Origin: Granulosicoccus sp947495035
GTDB lineage: Bacteria > Pseudomonadota > Gammaproteobacteria > Granulosicoccales > Granulosicoccaceae
Length of the DNA stretch: 64,000 nt
NCBI RefSeq assembly: GCF_050589605.1
Contig: NZ_JBNGOO010000004.1
Direction: 5' to 3' (one strand)
In this document: one piece after another, positions 33,629-42,857 of the stretch
Layout of the letters: the number at the start of each line of letters is the position of its first letter
Numbering within the stretch: position 1 is the stretch's first letter
Notes under the pieces: generated by a model
What the model was told of the DNA's origin: nothing
The model's database searches: none
What the model saw: only the letters and a program-made list of their open reading frames with translations
Translations under genes and position numbers: made by a program

Positions 33629-36240
33629 CCAGCGCATTCCCTCAGGATACTCGCCAGTTCCGACTTGCAGGAACCGCAGTTGGTACCGGCCGAGATGCTG
33701 CCACCGATCTGATCAACGCTCTTCAAACCCTCACTGGCAATCGCCAGTTTGACGGTATTGCGGCCAATGGCATAGCAGGAACAGACCACCGGACCCGGGT
33801 CCGGTATGTCACCACGGGCCAGACCAGCCAGCGCCCAGGGGGCTTCCTGACCAGGCAAGCCTGCCAGAAAATCGCGCATCAGAGCAACCGGTTCCGGTCC
33901 GACGTAGAGAGCTGCCAGCAGGACATCACCGTCGAAGAATCCGATACGATGCCGTGACCGCCCGGGGTCTGACATATGCTGCACAGCCACATCACCCATA
34001 CCGAAGAGCTCTTTCGCATAGACTTCCCAATTGGCCGGTACTGCAAGTCCGGCCATTTCACAGCGGTAGCCCGTACTGCTGCGAGCTCGAGCCCAGTAGT
34101 CACAGGAAGGGGTGAATGCTCTGCTTGCGATGGCAAAGCCATACCAGGCCGCCGTAAACCGTTCCGCCGCCACCGTGGAAGCCTTGCTTTCCGGCTGCCC
34201 CGAGATCGGGTCCACCAGCGGCGCCACCAGGGCATCGATTCGAGCCGCCGGGGCATTCATGCCTGTCCAGTGTATCGGGACAAACAGATTGCCCGGCGCG
34301 ACGTCCTCTGTCTGATGCAACCGGAGAATGGCCTTGCCTTGCGGGCTGGTGAGCTGCACCAGACTGGCAGGTTCCAGACCCAGGCGTGCGGCATCCTGTG
34401 GATGCATGTCGACAAACGGTTCTGGCAGATGTGCCGACAACCGAGGTGACAAGGCCGTGCGTGTCATCGTATGCCACTGATCGCGCAATCGACCGGTATT
34501 CAGCCGAAATGGCCGCGACTCGCAAGGGGTGCTGGCAGGAGCTCGGGGTACAAGGGGCAACATTCTTGCCTTGCCATCCGAGTGGAAGAAACCACCCTCC
34601 GCAAAGAATCGACCACCCTGTCTGAGCGCAGATTGCGGCCAGCGGACCGGGTCAAGATTGTCATAGTCCTGTGCATCCAGTGCTGCAAGGGCCGAGATGT
34701 CGAAGTCCTTGCCGAACTCTGCAGCCAGGGCAGACATGGCAGCATACTCGGCAAAGATATCGGCCGGACTTTCCCACGCAAAATCCTCGCCCCAGCCCAT
34801 GCGTCGCGCCACTTCCGCCAGAATCCACCAGTCCGGCTTTGCTTGTCCGGGAGCCGGCAGCACCGCGCGTTGTCGGCTGATGAGACGTTCGGAATTCGTT
34901 ACCGTGCCGGACTTTTCGCCCCAGGCGGCAGCCGGCAATACGACATCGGCCAGCCGAGCCGTGTCGGTATCAGCCGTCATGTCACTGACCACCACGAACG
35001 GACAGGCCGCGATGGCGTCACGCACCCGGTCCGCATCAGGCAGGGTCACGGCCGGATTGGAATGAATCACCCACAGGGCCTTGATGCGACCATCGCCGAC
35101 GGCCTTGAACATGTCGACGGCCTTCAGTCCTGCCTGACGAGGCATGGCAGGAGAATGCCAGAAATCCTGAACGGCCGAACGATGCTCGGCGTTTTCGATA
35201 TCCAGATGGCAGGCCAGCATATTGGCCAGACCGCCGACTTCACGTCCGCCCATGGCATTGACCTGTCCGGTTACCGAGAACGGTCCCGAGCCGGGCTTGC
35301 CGATCCTGCCGGTGGCCAGATGACAGTTGAGAATGGCATTGACCTTGTCCGTCCCCGCAGAGGACTGGTTCACACCCTGGCTGAAGACGGTCACTACCTT
35401 GTCCGTGCCGATCCAGAGATCCAGAAACTCCTGCAAAAGAGCGGCATCCAGTCCGGTATCTGCAGGATCGGATGCCTGTGCCGCGGCAATGGCCTCGGCC
35501 GCACCCGCCACATGCGCGTCGGTGTATGTCGCATCCACGGCACCACGGCGCTCGATCTCGGCCAGCAGTGCATTGAACAGAGCCACATCGCTGCCTGCCT
35601 GCAAGGGCAGATGCAGCGCACCTTCGCAGGAGGCCGTACGGCGCGGATCGATTGTCACGATCCGGGTGCCTCGCGATTCCCGGGCGGCAACGACTCGCTG
35701 ATACAGCACCGGATGACACCAGGCGAGGTTCGACCCTACGAGCACGACAAGATCCGCTTCGTCAAGATCGTCATAGATGCCCGGTACCGTGTCGGTGCCA
35801 AAGGCGCGCTTGTGCCCTGCCACAGTCGAGGACATGCAGAGGCGGGAATTCGTGTCGATATTTGCCGAGCCCATGAATCCCTTCATCAGCTTGTTGGCAA
35901 CGTAGTAGTCCTCGGTCAGCAATTGACCCGCGACGTAAAAGGCCACCGCATCCGGACCATGTTCGGCAATCACCTCCTGAAAGCGTTTTGCCACACCATC
36001 CAGCGCCGTATCCCAGTCGACGTTCTCACCCGACCAGCGGGGCTCCAGCAGGCGATGCGACGTACCCACCGTTTCTGCAAGTGCGGAACCTTTCGAACAG
36101 AGTCTGCCGCGATTGGCCGGATGCTCGGGGTCGCCCCTGAGAGTGATCCCGCCCACGCCATCCGGCTTGATCAATACACCACAACCCACTCCGCAGTACG
36201 GACAGGTGGAACGTGTTTCACCGCTGACGATAGCTGCCAT
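33622..36240 (-). CDS. nasA: Assimilatory nitrate reductase catalytic subunit
   Basis: This 872-aa molybdoprotein starts at ATG 36240, sharing one base with the nirD stop (TGATG). The N-terminal [4Fe-4S] site is C13-P-Y-C16-G-V-G-C20 with C48 in GRLCSKGSA. The large Mo-bis-MGD body carries NTNSRLCMSSTV (Mo region), IVTIDPRRTASC and TGQVNAMGGREVGGLANMLA. The C-terminal 60 residues add a BFD-like [2Fe-2S] domain (VVCSCYAIGRN and GTNCGSCKSEL), as in NasA/NarB with an extra electron-transfer domain. It reduces nitrate to nitrite in the cytoplasm. No export signal is present, in line with an assimilatory role. Confidence 0.94.
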   Translation of the reverse strand: MAAIVSGETRSTCPYCGVGCGVLIKPDGVGGITLRGDPEHPANRGRLCSKGSALAETVGTSHRLLEPRWSGENVDWDTALDGVAKRFQEVIAEHGPDAVAFYVAGQLLTEDYYVANKLMKGFMGSANIDTNSRLCMSSTVAGHKRAFGTDTVPGIYDDLDEADLVVLVGSNLAWCHPVLYQRVVAARESRGTRIVTIDPRRTASCEGALHLPLQAGSDVALFNALLAEIERRGAVDATYTDAHVAGAAEAIAAAQASDPADTGLDAALLQEFLDLWIGTDKVVTVFSQGVNQSSAGTDKVNAILNCHLATGRIGKPGSGPFSVTGQVNAMGGREVGGLANMLACHLDIENAEHRSAVQDFWHSPAMPRQAGLKAVDMFKAVGDGRIKALWVIHSNPAVTLPDADRVRDAIAACPFVVVSDMTADTDTARLADVVLPAAAWGEKSGTVTNSERLISRQRAVLPAPGQAKPDWWILAEVARRMGWGEDFAWESPADIFAEYAAMSALAAEFGKDFDISALAALDAQDYDNLDPVRWPQSALRQGGRFFAEGGFFHSDGKARMLPLVPRAPASTPCESRPFRLNTGRLRDQWHTMTRTALSPRLSAHLPEPFVDMHPQDAARLGLEPASLVQLTSPQGKAILRLHQTEDVAPGNLFVPIHWTGMNAPAARIDALVAPLVDPISGQPESKASTVAAERFTAAWYGFAIASRAFTPSCDYWARARSSTGYRCEMAGLAVPANWEVYAKELFGMGDVAVQHMSDPGRSRHRIGFFDGDVLLAALYVGPEPVALMRDFLAGLPGQEAPWALAGLARGDIPDPGPVVCSCYAIGRNTVKLAIASEGLKSVDQIGGSISAGTNCGSCKSELASILRECAGA

Positions 36241-36569
36241 CAGGCGACTTTTGCCACCACCGCATCGATGTCCAGCAACAGGCGGCCGTCTTCGACCTTC
36301 ACCGGATAGGTTTCGATCTGCCCTTCGTCAGCGCCCTGTGCTTCTCCGGTTTCCAGTGAAAAGACCCAGTTGTGCAGCGGGCAGGTGACCTTGCGATCGT
36401 GCACGATGCCTTCCGACAACGGCCCCTTCTTGTGAGGACAGGTATTGGAGGTGGCAAACACCTCGCTCTCTGAGGTGCGAAAGATGGCGATACACCCCGC
36501 AGGTGATTTCACGATACGCGAACCACGAAGGGGTATATCACTCAGTGTACCTATATCAATCCAGCTCAC
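36240..36569 (-). CDS. nirD: Assimilatory nitrite reductase small subunit
   Basis: This 109-aa Rieske-fold protein overlaps the nirB stop (ATGA at 36566-36569) and touches nasA downstream. It has a complete Rieske ligand set: CPHKKGPLSEG (Cys-x-His) and CPLHNWVFSL (Cys-x2-His). Some NirD proteins have lost these; this one has kept them, so it should bind a [2Fe-2S] cluster. It works with NirB in NADH-dependent reduction of nitrite to ammonium. Confidence 0.93.
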   Translation of the reverse strand: MSWIDIGTLSDIPLRGSRIVKSPAGCIAIFRTSESEVFATSNTCPHKKGPLSEGIVHDRKVTCPLHNWVFSLETGEAQGADEGQIETYPVKVEDGRLLLDIDAVVAKVA

Positions 36570-39001
36570 GTTACAGCCTCCTTCGTCAGATCGGCAAGAT
36601 GTTGGTACTGGTCTGCCCGGTTGTCGACATGGTCAGCCCAGGGGTCTGTCTGGTAGATGCTCTGGCTGATATCGAATCGCTCGACCAGCGCCTTGCGTGT
36701 CTCGGGGTCGGAAAGTTCTTTCTTCACCCAGTCCAGCCCCACCTTGGCAACCCATTTGTAGGCCCGATCCAGATACTTGGCGTTCTCGCGATAGAGCTGC
36801 ATGAAGGCGCTCACCCACTCTTCCACCTCGGCTTCGGTCGCGACATCCACCAGGCTCTCGGTCATCTTCACATCCATGCCCGCGGCACCTGCCACGCTGA
36901 TCTGATAACCGGAATCGACACAGATGATGCCGATATCCTTGCAGGTGGCCTCGGCACAATTGCGCGGACAACCTGACACACCCAGCTTCACCTTGTGCGG
37001 CGTCCAGGAGCCCCACAGCTTCTTCTCCAGCTTGATACCCAGACCTGTACTGTCCTGCGTGCCGAAACGACACCAGTCCGTACCGACGCAAGTCTTCACG
37101 GTTCTCAGGCCCTTGGTATAGGCATGCCCCGAGACCATGCCGGCATCGTTGAGATCCGACCAGATCGCCGGCAGATCCTCTTTCTTGATGCCCAGCAGGT
37201 CGATACGCTGACCACCTGTGACCTTGACGGCGGCATCGAACTTCTTGGCTGCATTGGCAACGGCGATCAGCTCATCAGGTGTGGTCATGCCACCCCACAT
37301 GCGAGGCATGACCGAGTAGGTGCCATCCTTCTGGATATTGGCATGATTGCGCTCGTTGACGAAACGCGATTGCAGATCGTCCTGATAATCCAGAGGCCAG
37401 TCGGCGAGCAGATAGAAATTGATGGCCGGACGGCAGACATGACAGCCATTGGGTGTCTTCCAGGCCAGCTCCTGCCAGACTGCCGGCTGAGACTTCAGCG
37501 CCTGAGCCTTGATCAGACGACGCACGTCTTCATGCGTCAGGTCGGTGCATTTACAGATCGGCTTCTCGGCCTTGATCTGGAAACCATCGCCCAGGCTGAC
37601 TGCCAGTACCTGTTCCACCAGACCGGTACAGCTTCCACAGGAAGCCGAAGCCTTGGTCTTCATTCTCACATCATCGAGAGTGCTGACTCCGCCCTCGATG
37701 GCGTTGATGATGTCACCCTTGCATACGCCGTTGCAGCCGCAAATCTCCGCCTCAAGAGGCAATGCTGCAACGGCTGCCAGCGGGTCCGCAGCGGCCGCCT
37801 CCCCACCCTGAAACGACGGGCCGAATATCAGGGTTTCACGCATCTCCTCGATATTGGTGCCATCCTTGATCAGACCGAAAAACCAGTTGCTGTCCGCCGT
37901 ATCGCCGTACATCACTGCGCCGATCAGTCTGTCGTTCTCCACGATGAGGCGTTTGTAGACACGCCGCTTCGGATCACGAAAGACGATATCCTCGCGACCT
38001 TCTCCTTCGGCGAAGTCACCCGCACTGAACAGATCACAGCCAGTCACTTTCAGCTTGGTGGACAGTTCACGCACCGTGAAGACATCTTCCTTGCCCAGCA
38101 GCGTATTGGCCAGCACCTTTGCCTGGTCGTACAGTGGAGCGACCAGACCAAACACATTCTCGTTGAACTCAACGCACTCGCCCACCGCGTAGATGTCGGG
38201 GTCGGACGTCTGCATCTGCGCATTGACCTTGATGGCGCGCCCCATCTCGAGACCCGCATCGTGTCCGATCTGTACCGCCGGACGAATGCCCGCCGCCATG
38301 ACGACAATGTCAGCAGCCAGCTCGGTGCCGTCATCGAGCAGCACCTGTTCAACCTTGCCGTTACCGATGATCTCCTTGGTGTTCGCTTCGGTGAGTACCC
38401 TGATACCGCGCTTTTCCAGATCCAGCTTCAGCAGATAGCCGGCGGTCTCGTCCAGCTGGCGATCCATCAGATGCCCTGCAATGTGCAACACGGTGACTTC
38501 CATTCCGCGCATTCGCAGGCCGGCCGCCGCCTCGAGACCCAGCAGACCACCACCAATAACAACGGCAGACGAACCCTGATTGGCCGAGGCATCGATCATG
38601 GCATCGGTGTCTTCAAGATCACGGTAGCCAACGACGCCCGGCAGATCGTGACCGGGTACGGGAATGATGAAGGGCAGAGAACCGGTGGCAAGGATCAGGG
38701 TGTCATAGGGGACTTCGCCCTTCTCGCCGATGACCACCTTGCGTACGCGATCAACCGCCGTCACCCGCTCGCCAAAACGCGTGGTGATGTTGTTGGCAGC
38801 GTACCAGTCGTCGTCATGGGTGACGATTTCCTCGAAACTCCTGTCACCCGCCAACACCGGGGAGAGCATGATGCGGTTGTAGTTACCGCGTGGTTCGGCA
38901 TTGAAGATCGTGACGTCGAACGCCGCAGGATCTGCCTCGTGGATATGCTCCAGCATACGACCCGAGGCCATTCCTGCGCCGATGATGACCATTTTCTGCA
39001 T
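36566..39001 (-). CDS. nirB: NADH-dependent nitrite reductase large subunit
   Basis: The ATG at 39001 (MQKMVIIGAGMASGRML) has AGAGGGAGAAAGTC upstream and gives 811 aa. Domains: FAD/NADH pyridine-nucleotide oxidoreductase (about 1-400), two BFD-like [2Fe-2S] motifs (EICGCNGVCKGD; ASCGSCTGLVEQ), then a sulfite/nitrite reductase ferredoxin-like half and a sirohaem/[4Fe-4S] domain (CVGTDWCRFG and GVSGCPRNCAEATCKD with the four Cys). This is standard for cytoplasmic assimilatory NirB. It is the second gene of the GAF-GAF, nirB, nirD, nasA operon. Confidence 0.95.
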   Translation of the reverse strand: MQKMVIIGAGMASGRMLEHIHEADPAAFDVTIFNAEPRGNYNRIMLSPVLAGDRSFEEIVTHDDDWYAANNITTRFGERVTAVDRVRKVVIGEKGEVPYDTLILATGSLPFIIPVPGHDLPGVVGYRDLEDTDAMIDASANQGSSAVVIGGGLLGLEAAAGLRMRGMEVTVLHIAGHLMDRQLDETAGYLLKLDLEKRGIRVLTEANTKEIIGNGKVEQVLLDDGTELAADIVVMAAGIRPAVQIGHDAGLEMGRAIKVNAQMQTSDPDIYAVGECVEFNENVFGLVAPLYDQAKVLANTLLGKEDVFTVRELSTKLKVTGCDLFSAGDFAEGEGREDIVFRDPKRRVYKRLIVENDRLIGAVMYGDTADSNWFFGLIKDGTNIEEMRETLIFGPSFQGGEAAAADPLAAVAALPLEAEICGCNGVCKGDIINAIEGGVSTLDDVRMKTKASASCGSCTGLVEQVLAVSLGDGFQIKAEKPICKCTDLTHEDVRRLIKAQALKSQPAVWQELAWKTPNGCHVCRPAINFYLLADWPLDYQDDLQSRFVNERNHANIQKDGTYSVMPRMWGGMTTPDELIAVANAAKKFDAAVKVTGGQRIDLLGIKKEDLPAIWSDLNDAGMVSGHAYTKGLRTVKTCVGTDWCRFGTQDSTGLGIKLEKKLWGSWTPHKVKLGVSGCPRNCAEATCKDIGIICVDSGYQISVAGAAGMDVKMTESLVDVATEAEVEEWVSAFMQLYRENAKYLDRAYKWVAKVGLDWVKKELSDPETRKALVERFDISQSIYQTDPWADHVDNRADQYQHLADLTKEAVT

Positions 39002-39014
39002 GACTTTCTCCCTC

Positions 39015-39959
39015 TCAGAGGTAGCAGGCGACGACATAGGCCAGGTCGGCCTCGTGGTAGATCGGCAGAGCGAACATGGAGGTGTAGCCCGCAGGCAGAC
39101 CTGCGCCTTCTCTCTGCACATATGGCAGGCCTGTCCCCAGCACCTTGCCGACCGGTCCCTTCCAGGCCTGGGCCATGGGAGGGTCAACGGGTGGATTCTG
39201 CTGCGCCCAGAGAGCCCCTTCCCGCTTGCAGAGCCCATCGATCAACTGGGCCTGACGTGTTGCACCCACGCATTCCGGGCGAGCATCCCAGATCTCGAAG
39301 CGGTGGGCGATGGGTGTGTTCAATGCTGACAGCAGCGTCAGCACGACAACATTGTCACCCGGCGTCGGAATCGGCAGTCCCAGGCCCGTCTTGAGACCGA
39401 TCGCGGCGGCCTGTTCACTGCGCAGAAAACTGCCCGCACGTGCAATGTCTCGTTTGAGTATCGGCGTATTGGCAGACCAGACACCACCGGGCAAGCCCTG
39501 CCCATGACTGAAGCTGATGTCCCGGCTTGCCGCTTCGAACTCCGTGGCACCGCCGTAGTAGCCGTCGGCCAGCGTCAGACGCTCGTTCAGGTATTCCCAG
39601 ACCTCGATGGCTCCCATGTGATCGGCATCAGCACTGCAGAACAGGACCAGTACAGCCTTCAGCTCGTTACCGGCGAAAACCGGGATGGCAACAGCGCTGG
39701 TGAGTCCGGCTTCGGCAGCCGCTTCCGCACGCTTGAAGTACGAACCATCGAATTCTTTCAGGACTATCGGTTTGCCGCTCTCCCAGACCTTGCCGGGCAG
39801 GCCTTCTCCCCTGGCGAAGCTTTCGGCAACGGAGGCTTCGGCAAACGCCGGAGAATGCGCATAATCCCCTTCGGCGTGAACCAGCTTGTCGCCCTGCGGA
39901 ATCCAGACCTCCGCCGCTCTGACAAAGGTGTCGAACACCGGGTCTGCATTAATATTCAT
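39015..39959 (-). CDS. Tandem GAF-domain protein, first gene of the nirBD-nasA operon
   Basis: The ATG at 39959 has CCAAGGGAATACTAC upstream and gives 314 aa; nirB starts 13 bp after its stop. There are two similar GAF halves: FARGEGLPGKVWESGKPIVL (about 55-75) with LTSAVAIPVFAGNELKAVL, then FSHGQGLPGGVWSANTPIL (about 155-175) with LKTGLGLPIPTPGDNVVVL. A third, partial repeat, GPVGKVLGTGLPYV, is near the C-terminus. There is no DNA-binding or catalytic output domain. Its place suggests sensing nitrate, nitrite or redox state for the pathway (inference). I know of no established function for such a gene. Confidence 0.8.
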   Translation of the reverse strand: MNINADPVFDTFVRAAEVWIPQGDKLVHAEGDYAHSPAFAEASVAESFARGEGLPGKVWESGKPIVLKEFDGSYFKRAEAAAEAGLTSAVAIPVFAGNELKAVLVLFCSADADHMGAIEVWEYLNERLTLADGYYGGATEFEAASRDISFSHGQGLPGGVWSANTPILKRDIARAGSFLRSEQAAAIGLKTGLGLPIPTPGDNVVVLTLLSALNTPIAHRFEIWDARPECVGATRQAQLIDGLCKREGALWAQQNPPVDPPMAQAWKGPVGKVLGTGLPYVQREGAGLPAGYTSMFALPIYHEADLAYVVACYL

Positions 39960-40364
39960 GTAGTATTCCCTTGGCAAGCTGACGGGGGATATTGGTGGCG
40001 GTCACGCCACATCAACCGTCGCCGCTCCGGGCTGTGAATCAACAAGAAGGTCGATGGTCTTGAACGCCTCGGCTATGCTACAGACGGTCAGGGATTGCGA
40101 CCGCTGTCGATTTCGCAGCGCATCGCTGCAATATTTGCAGCAGGCCAGACAGACAGAATTCGATGCTGCCGGAGCCGTCTGCCGTCGTTTCGGCGCGAGG
40201 GTTTGCCGGGCCCTGATCGGCCCTGTTCATGCGGTATGATGGCGGTAATGGATTGCCACCTGTCGGAATCTGCCGGAGTCTCTTCGAAGCAGGACTGGCA
40301 TGTTCAATGCGTGTTACCTGTTACCTGATCGCTGGCTCACATACATTACAACCCACAGGTTCAA
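39960..40364 (-). promoter_or_regulatory. Leader/promoter region of the GAF-nirBD-nasA operon with overlapping hairpins
   Basis: This is 405 bp between divergent genes. Near the operon start, GTGGCG-gtca-CGCCAC (39995-40010) is nested in GACGG/CCGTC (39981-39985 with 40016-40020). Further out, GCAGCG-cat-CGCTGC (40115-40129) and GCTGCAA-tat-TTGCAGC (40125-40141) share bases and cannot form together. GGGCC/GGCCC follows at 40208-40223. No clear sigma-54 box was found. In Pseudomonas the equivalent leader is controlled by NasS/NasT antitermination (known); here that is inference. Confidence 0.5.
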
Positions 40365-41801
40365 ATGGTCATGAAGACACCGCAGCTCGACACATCCCTT
40401 GCATTATTGTGCGCAACTCTGGTAGCCGCAGCCTGCGGCGGTGGAAGCGACTCCCCTTCCGGCGGCAACGCCGGTCCGAGTGTGGGCGACTCGCTTACAG
40501 GCCTGCCTGCCGAACAGGCCAGTGAACTGGAAATCAGGCAGAAGGCAGCGCTCAATGCATCAACCGCTCTCGGCATCAACCTGAGCGATGCATTCAGCCT
40601 TCAGGTAGATGATACGGGCCTCGGTGACACCATTGACGACTCGGACATGGTCGATGAAGAGGTTGATGATTTCATGCAAGTCGCCCTCGGGCTCGATGGC
40701 AGCAATGCCAGCATCGAACGTGAAGGCAACCTCATCACGATTGACCTGGACGACACCGCCATCTGTAATGAAACGCTGGCCGATCGTGCCGGCTTCATGG
40801 ATGACTTCGAAGAGTGTCTGCAGATTGCGCAACAATTTCTCGTGCAGGTCGATGCCGTCACCGACGACACGGGACGTATTCATTTTCTCTTTCAGGAACA
40901 GCCCGTCGTGTCCATCGGCTATGCACCGAACCTGGGAAGCTACGAACTCTCGCTGCCGGGCTTTTTCCAGATGACGACCTACATCAACGACCTGCGGGGA
41001 TTCGCCGGGTCCGTACCCGAGACACTCACCGGCGCCCTGCTGGTGGAAGCCGAAGTGGAAGGCAATGGTGAAACGGTGTCAGCCGCACGTCTGTCGCTGC
41101 ACATCAGCCAGGCTCTGCGCATTGCCGACAGTTCAACCAATACCGACATCTCCATTGGCCAGTCGGAAGTCGTGAGCTTCCAGGCCAATGCCGATGATTC
41201 TGTCAGCGTATCGACTGACATGGGTGCCATCAATGCCCTGTACGACATCAGCAGTGAGAGTACCTCGGTCGATGAATTCGGCAACGTTACCACGGAATCA
41301 ACCGGACAGTCAACGGTTGCGCTGGCGGTCTCCGCTGTGACGGCACAGCTGGATGTCGCAGCCGATGGTCAGAGTGCCCGACTGCGCAACGCCGGAATCG
41401 GCAATGCCCCCTTGAGCCTGCAGATCGACGGCGAGCAGGCATTGTCTCTGACCCTGAACGAAGTATCGATGACCCTGTCACCCGAATCCATCGACTTCGA
41501 CAGCAATCTGACCCTGGGACTCATGCTCGGTGAGGCTTTTGCCGAAAGCCTGACGGGCGACGACCCGGAAGGCAACTACACCAGTGCCGAAGCGGCAGTA
41601 TCGATCCCCGCTGGCTCCAGCCTCGTCGATCAGGACAACGGATCCACGCGCGTCGACAGCGGCTCCCTGTCGCTACAGGTGTCAGCCACCGGCGCCCAGG
41701 GCAGCGTCAGCCAGTCATTCGATGCCAGCGCCGGCCAGTGTTTCGATGACGATGACTCGGATTCCGGTGAGTTGCAACTGGTGGAGTGTGACCCCCGGTA
41801 G
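40365..41801 (+). CDS. Acidic lipoprotein of unknown function
   Basis: This 478-aa protein starts at ATG 40365 (the ATG at 40371 is also possible). Its lipoprotein signal ends VAAAC with Cys24, followed by a GGGSDSPSGGN linker. The rest is strongly acidic and Ser/Thr-rich, with beta-strand-like repeats: 'VSSVSTDMGAINALYDI', 'GQSTVALAVSAV', 'QALSLTLNEVSMTL' types. Only two pairs of Cys remain (CNETLADRAGFMDDFEEC and a C-terminal pair). I recognise no domain. It is probably anchored in the outer membrane. It is transcribed away from the nitrate operon and has no functional neighbours. Confidence 0.75.
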   Translation: MVMKTPQLDTSLALLCATLVAAACGGGSDSPSGGNAGPSVGDSLTGLPAEQASELEIRQKAALNASTALGINLSDAFSLQVDDTGLGDTIDDSDMVDEEVDDFMQVALGLDGSNASIEREGNLITIDLDDTAICNETLADRAGFMDDFEECLQIAQQFLVQVDAVTDDTGRIHFLFQEQPVVSIGYAPNLGSYELSLPGFFQMTTYINDLRGFAGSVPETLTGALLVEAEVEGNGETVSAARLSLHISQALRIADSSTNTDISIGQSEVVSFQANADDSVSVSTDMGAINALYDISSESTSVDEFGNVTTESTGQSTVALAVSAVTAQLDVAADGQSARLRNAGIGNAPLSLQIDGEQALSLTLNEVSMTLSPESIDFDSNLTLGLMLGEAFAESLTGDDPEGNYTSAEAAVSIPAGSSLVDQDNGSTRVDSGSLSLQVSATGAQGSVSQSFDASAGQCFDDDDSDSGELQLVECDPR

Positions 41802-41807
41802 TACAAA

Positions 41808-41855
41808 CTTCCTGCAGGCCTCGTCCATGGCAGTTCAGGAAGACCTGTCATGGAC
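41808..41855. terminator. Overlapping hairpins between convergent genes
   Basis: CTTCCTG/CAGGAAG (41808-41814 with 41836-41842) and GTCCATG/CATGGAC (41823-41829 with 41849-41855) interleave between the convergent lipoprotein and dioxygenase genes. There is no T-run. It may work as a two-way terminator. Confidence 0.4.
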
Positions 41856-41886
41856 ATTCGCCGGCAACAGGATCCTCGTTCAGCCA

Positions 41887-42750
41887 TCAAGCCTCCTTGT
41901 GCTTGTCCTGCTGATCGAAGAATGACGCTGTCTTCGGTTTCTGAGGCAGCTTCATCTCGAACTGCTTCGACCTGACCGTGTTGGTGCGTTTGCCACGTAC
42001 CATCAGTCCCTCGTGTTCGGTAGGCATCGGGTTCCCCGCATACGGCACGGCATCCTCCGCCGAATACACACAGATGAACAGGTTTCTGGAGCTGGATGAC
42101 AGATTCGGTGCGGAGCCGTGCAGCAGGCGGGTATGCATCAGGCAGACCGACCCCGCCGGGCCCGTACAGCGAACCGCTTTCGACTGACAATCAGCGGCCA
42201 GCTCGTTATCGATCGAACCGGTGAACACGCCGTCGTGCCACAGGTCATGAATGGGCCCTGTGTGAGAACCGGGCAGGACTTCCAGAGGACCATTTTCCTC
42301 GGTCACCTCGTCCACCATCAGCAAGGCGGTGATCAGATCGTCATTCGAGTGAGGCGTGAACGGAAAATCCTGATGCCACTTGACTGCCGTGGTGCCACCG
42401 GGCAGTTTGGCATTGATCTTCGAGTGATGAAACTTGACGTTCGGACCAATCAGGTCGGCGACCACCTCGGTCATGCCACTGTGCGCCATGGCTTCGAAAT
42501 ACGCCTCTGACACTTCAATGGGTGCATTCACTCGCCGCAGGCCCGGCTTTTTCGCGGTATGCGCGGGCTCGACGTCGAAGCGAGCGCGCCCGTCGATGGC
42601 CTCCCCGTAGGGCTCGGTGTGTGCCCGACTCTCCTCCACCCACGATGCAAAATCCTCTTTCATGGCCTGCAGGTTTGCCGGACTGACCACGTTTTCAACC
42701 AGCAGATATCCGTCTTTCCAGAACTGGGCCTTCTGTTGTTCGTTCAGCAT
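41887..42750 (-). CDS. Phytanoyl-CoA dioxygenase (PhyH) family oxygenase
   Basis: The ATG at 42750 follows CTCAAGGAGCGACTC, a very good ribosome-binding site. The 287-aa protein is a non-haem Fe(II)/2-oxoglutarate oxygenase with HxD in KWHQDFPFTP and the distal His in RLLHGSAPN. NGPLEVLPGSHTGPIHD is the usual jelly-roll core. It hydroxylates a small substrate using 2-oxoglutarate and O2. Substrates in the family range from phytanoyl-CoA to ectoine, amino acids and phosphonates, and none can be chosen from sequence. It is divergent from a LysR gene, with a near-perfect operator between. Confidence 0.88.
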   Translation of the reverse strand: MLNEQQKAQFWKDGYLLVENVVSPANLQAMKEDFASWVEESRAHTEPYGEAIDGRARFDVEPAHTAKKPGLRRVNAPIEVSEAYFEAMAHSGMTEVVADLIGPNVKFHHSKINAKLPGGTTAVKWHQDFPFTPHSNDDLITALLMVDEVTEENGPLEVLPGSHTGPIHDLWHDGVFTGSIDNELAADCQSKAVRCTGPAGSVCLMHTRLLHGSAPNLSSSSRNLFICVYSAEDAVPYAGNPMPTEHEGLMVRGKRTNTVRSKQFEMKLPQKPKTASFFDQQDKHKEA

Positions 42751-42820
42751 GAGTCGCTCCTTGAGTGACGTTGATGCAGGGGTGCATTCGGGCTGACAGT
42801 AGCAATCGGCTAAAATAGTT

Positions 42821-42839
42821 TCAAATTGTTTTAATTTGA
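42821..42839. promoter_or_regulatory. Probable LysR operator between phyH-like and lysR genes
   Basis: TCAAATTGTTTTAATTTGA is an inverted repeat with perfect 7-bp arms and a 5-nt centre, ending 18 bp before the LysR ATG at 42858. It lies in the 107-bp shared promoter region and is AT-rich in a GC-rich setting. Confidence 0.65.
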
Positions 42840-42857
42840 CTTTTAACAAGGAAAAAC

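Noticed and set aside
34471..36309. 612-aa plus-strand ORF
   Set aside because: Antisense shadow of nasA with no recognisable domain.
36995..39394. 799-aa plus-strand ORF
   Set aside because: Fully antisense to nirB and the GAF gene, which have clear domains. Long antisense frames are expected at this G+C.
39960..40364. Sigma-54 promoter upstream of the nitrate operon
   Set aside because: No TGGCAC-N5-TTGC match with correct spacing was found on the minus strand.
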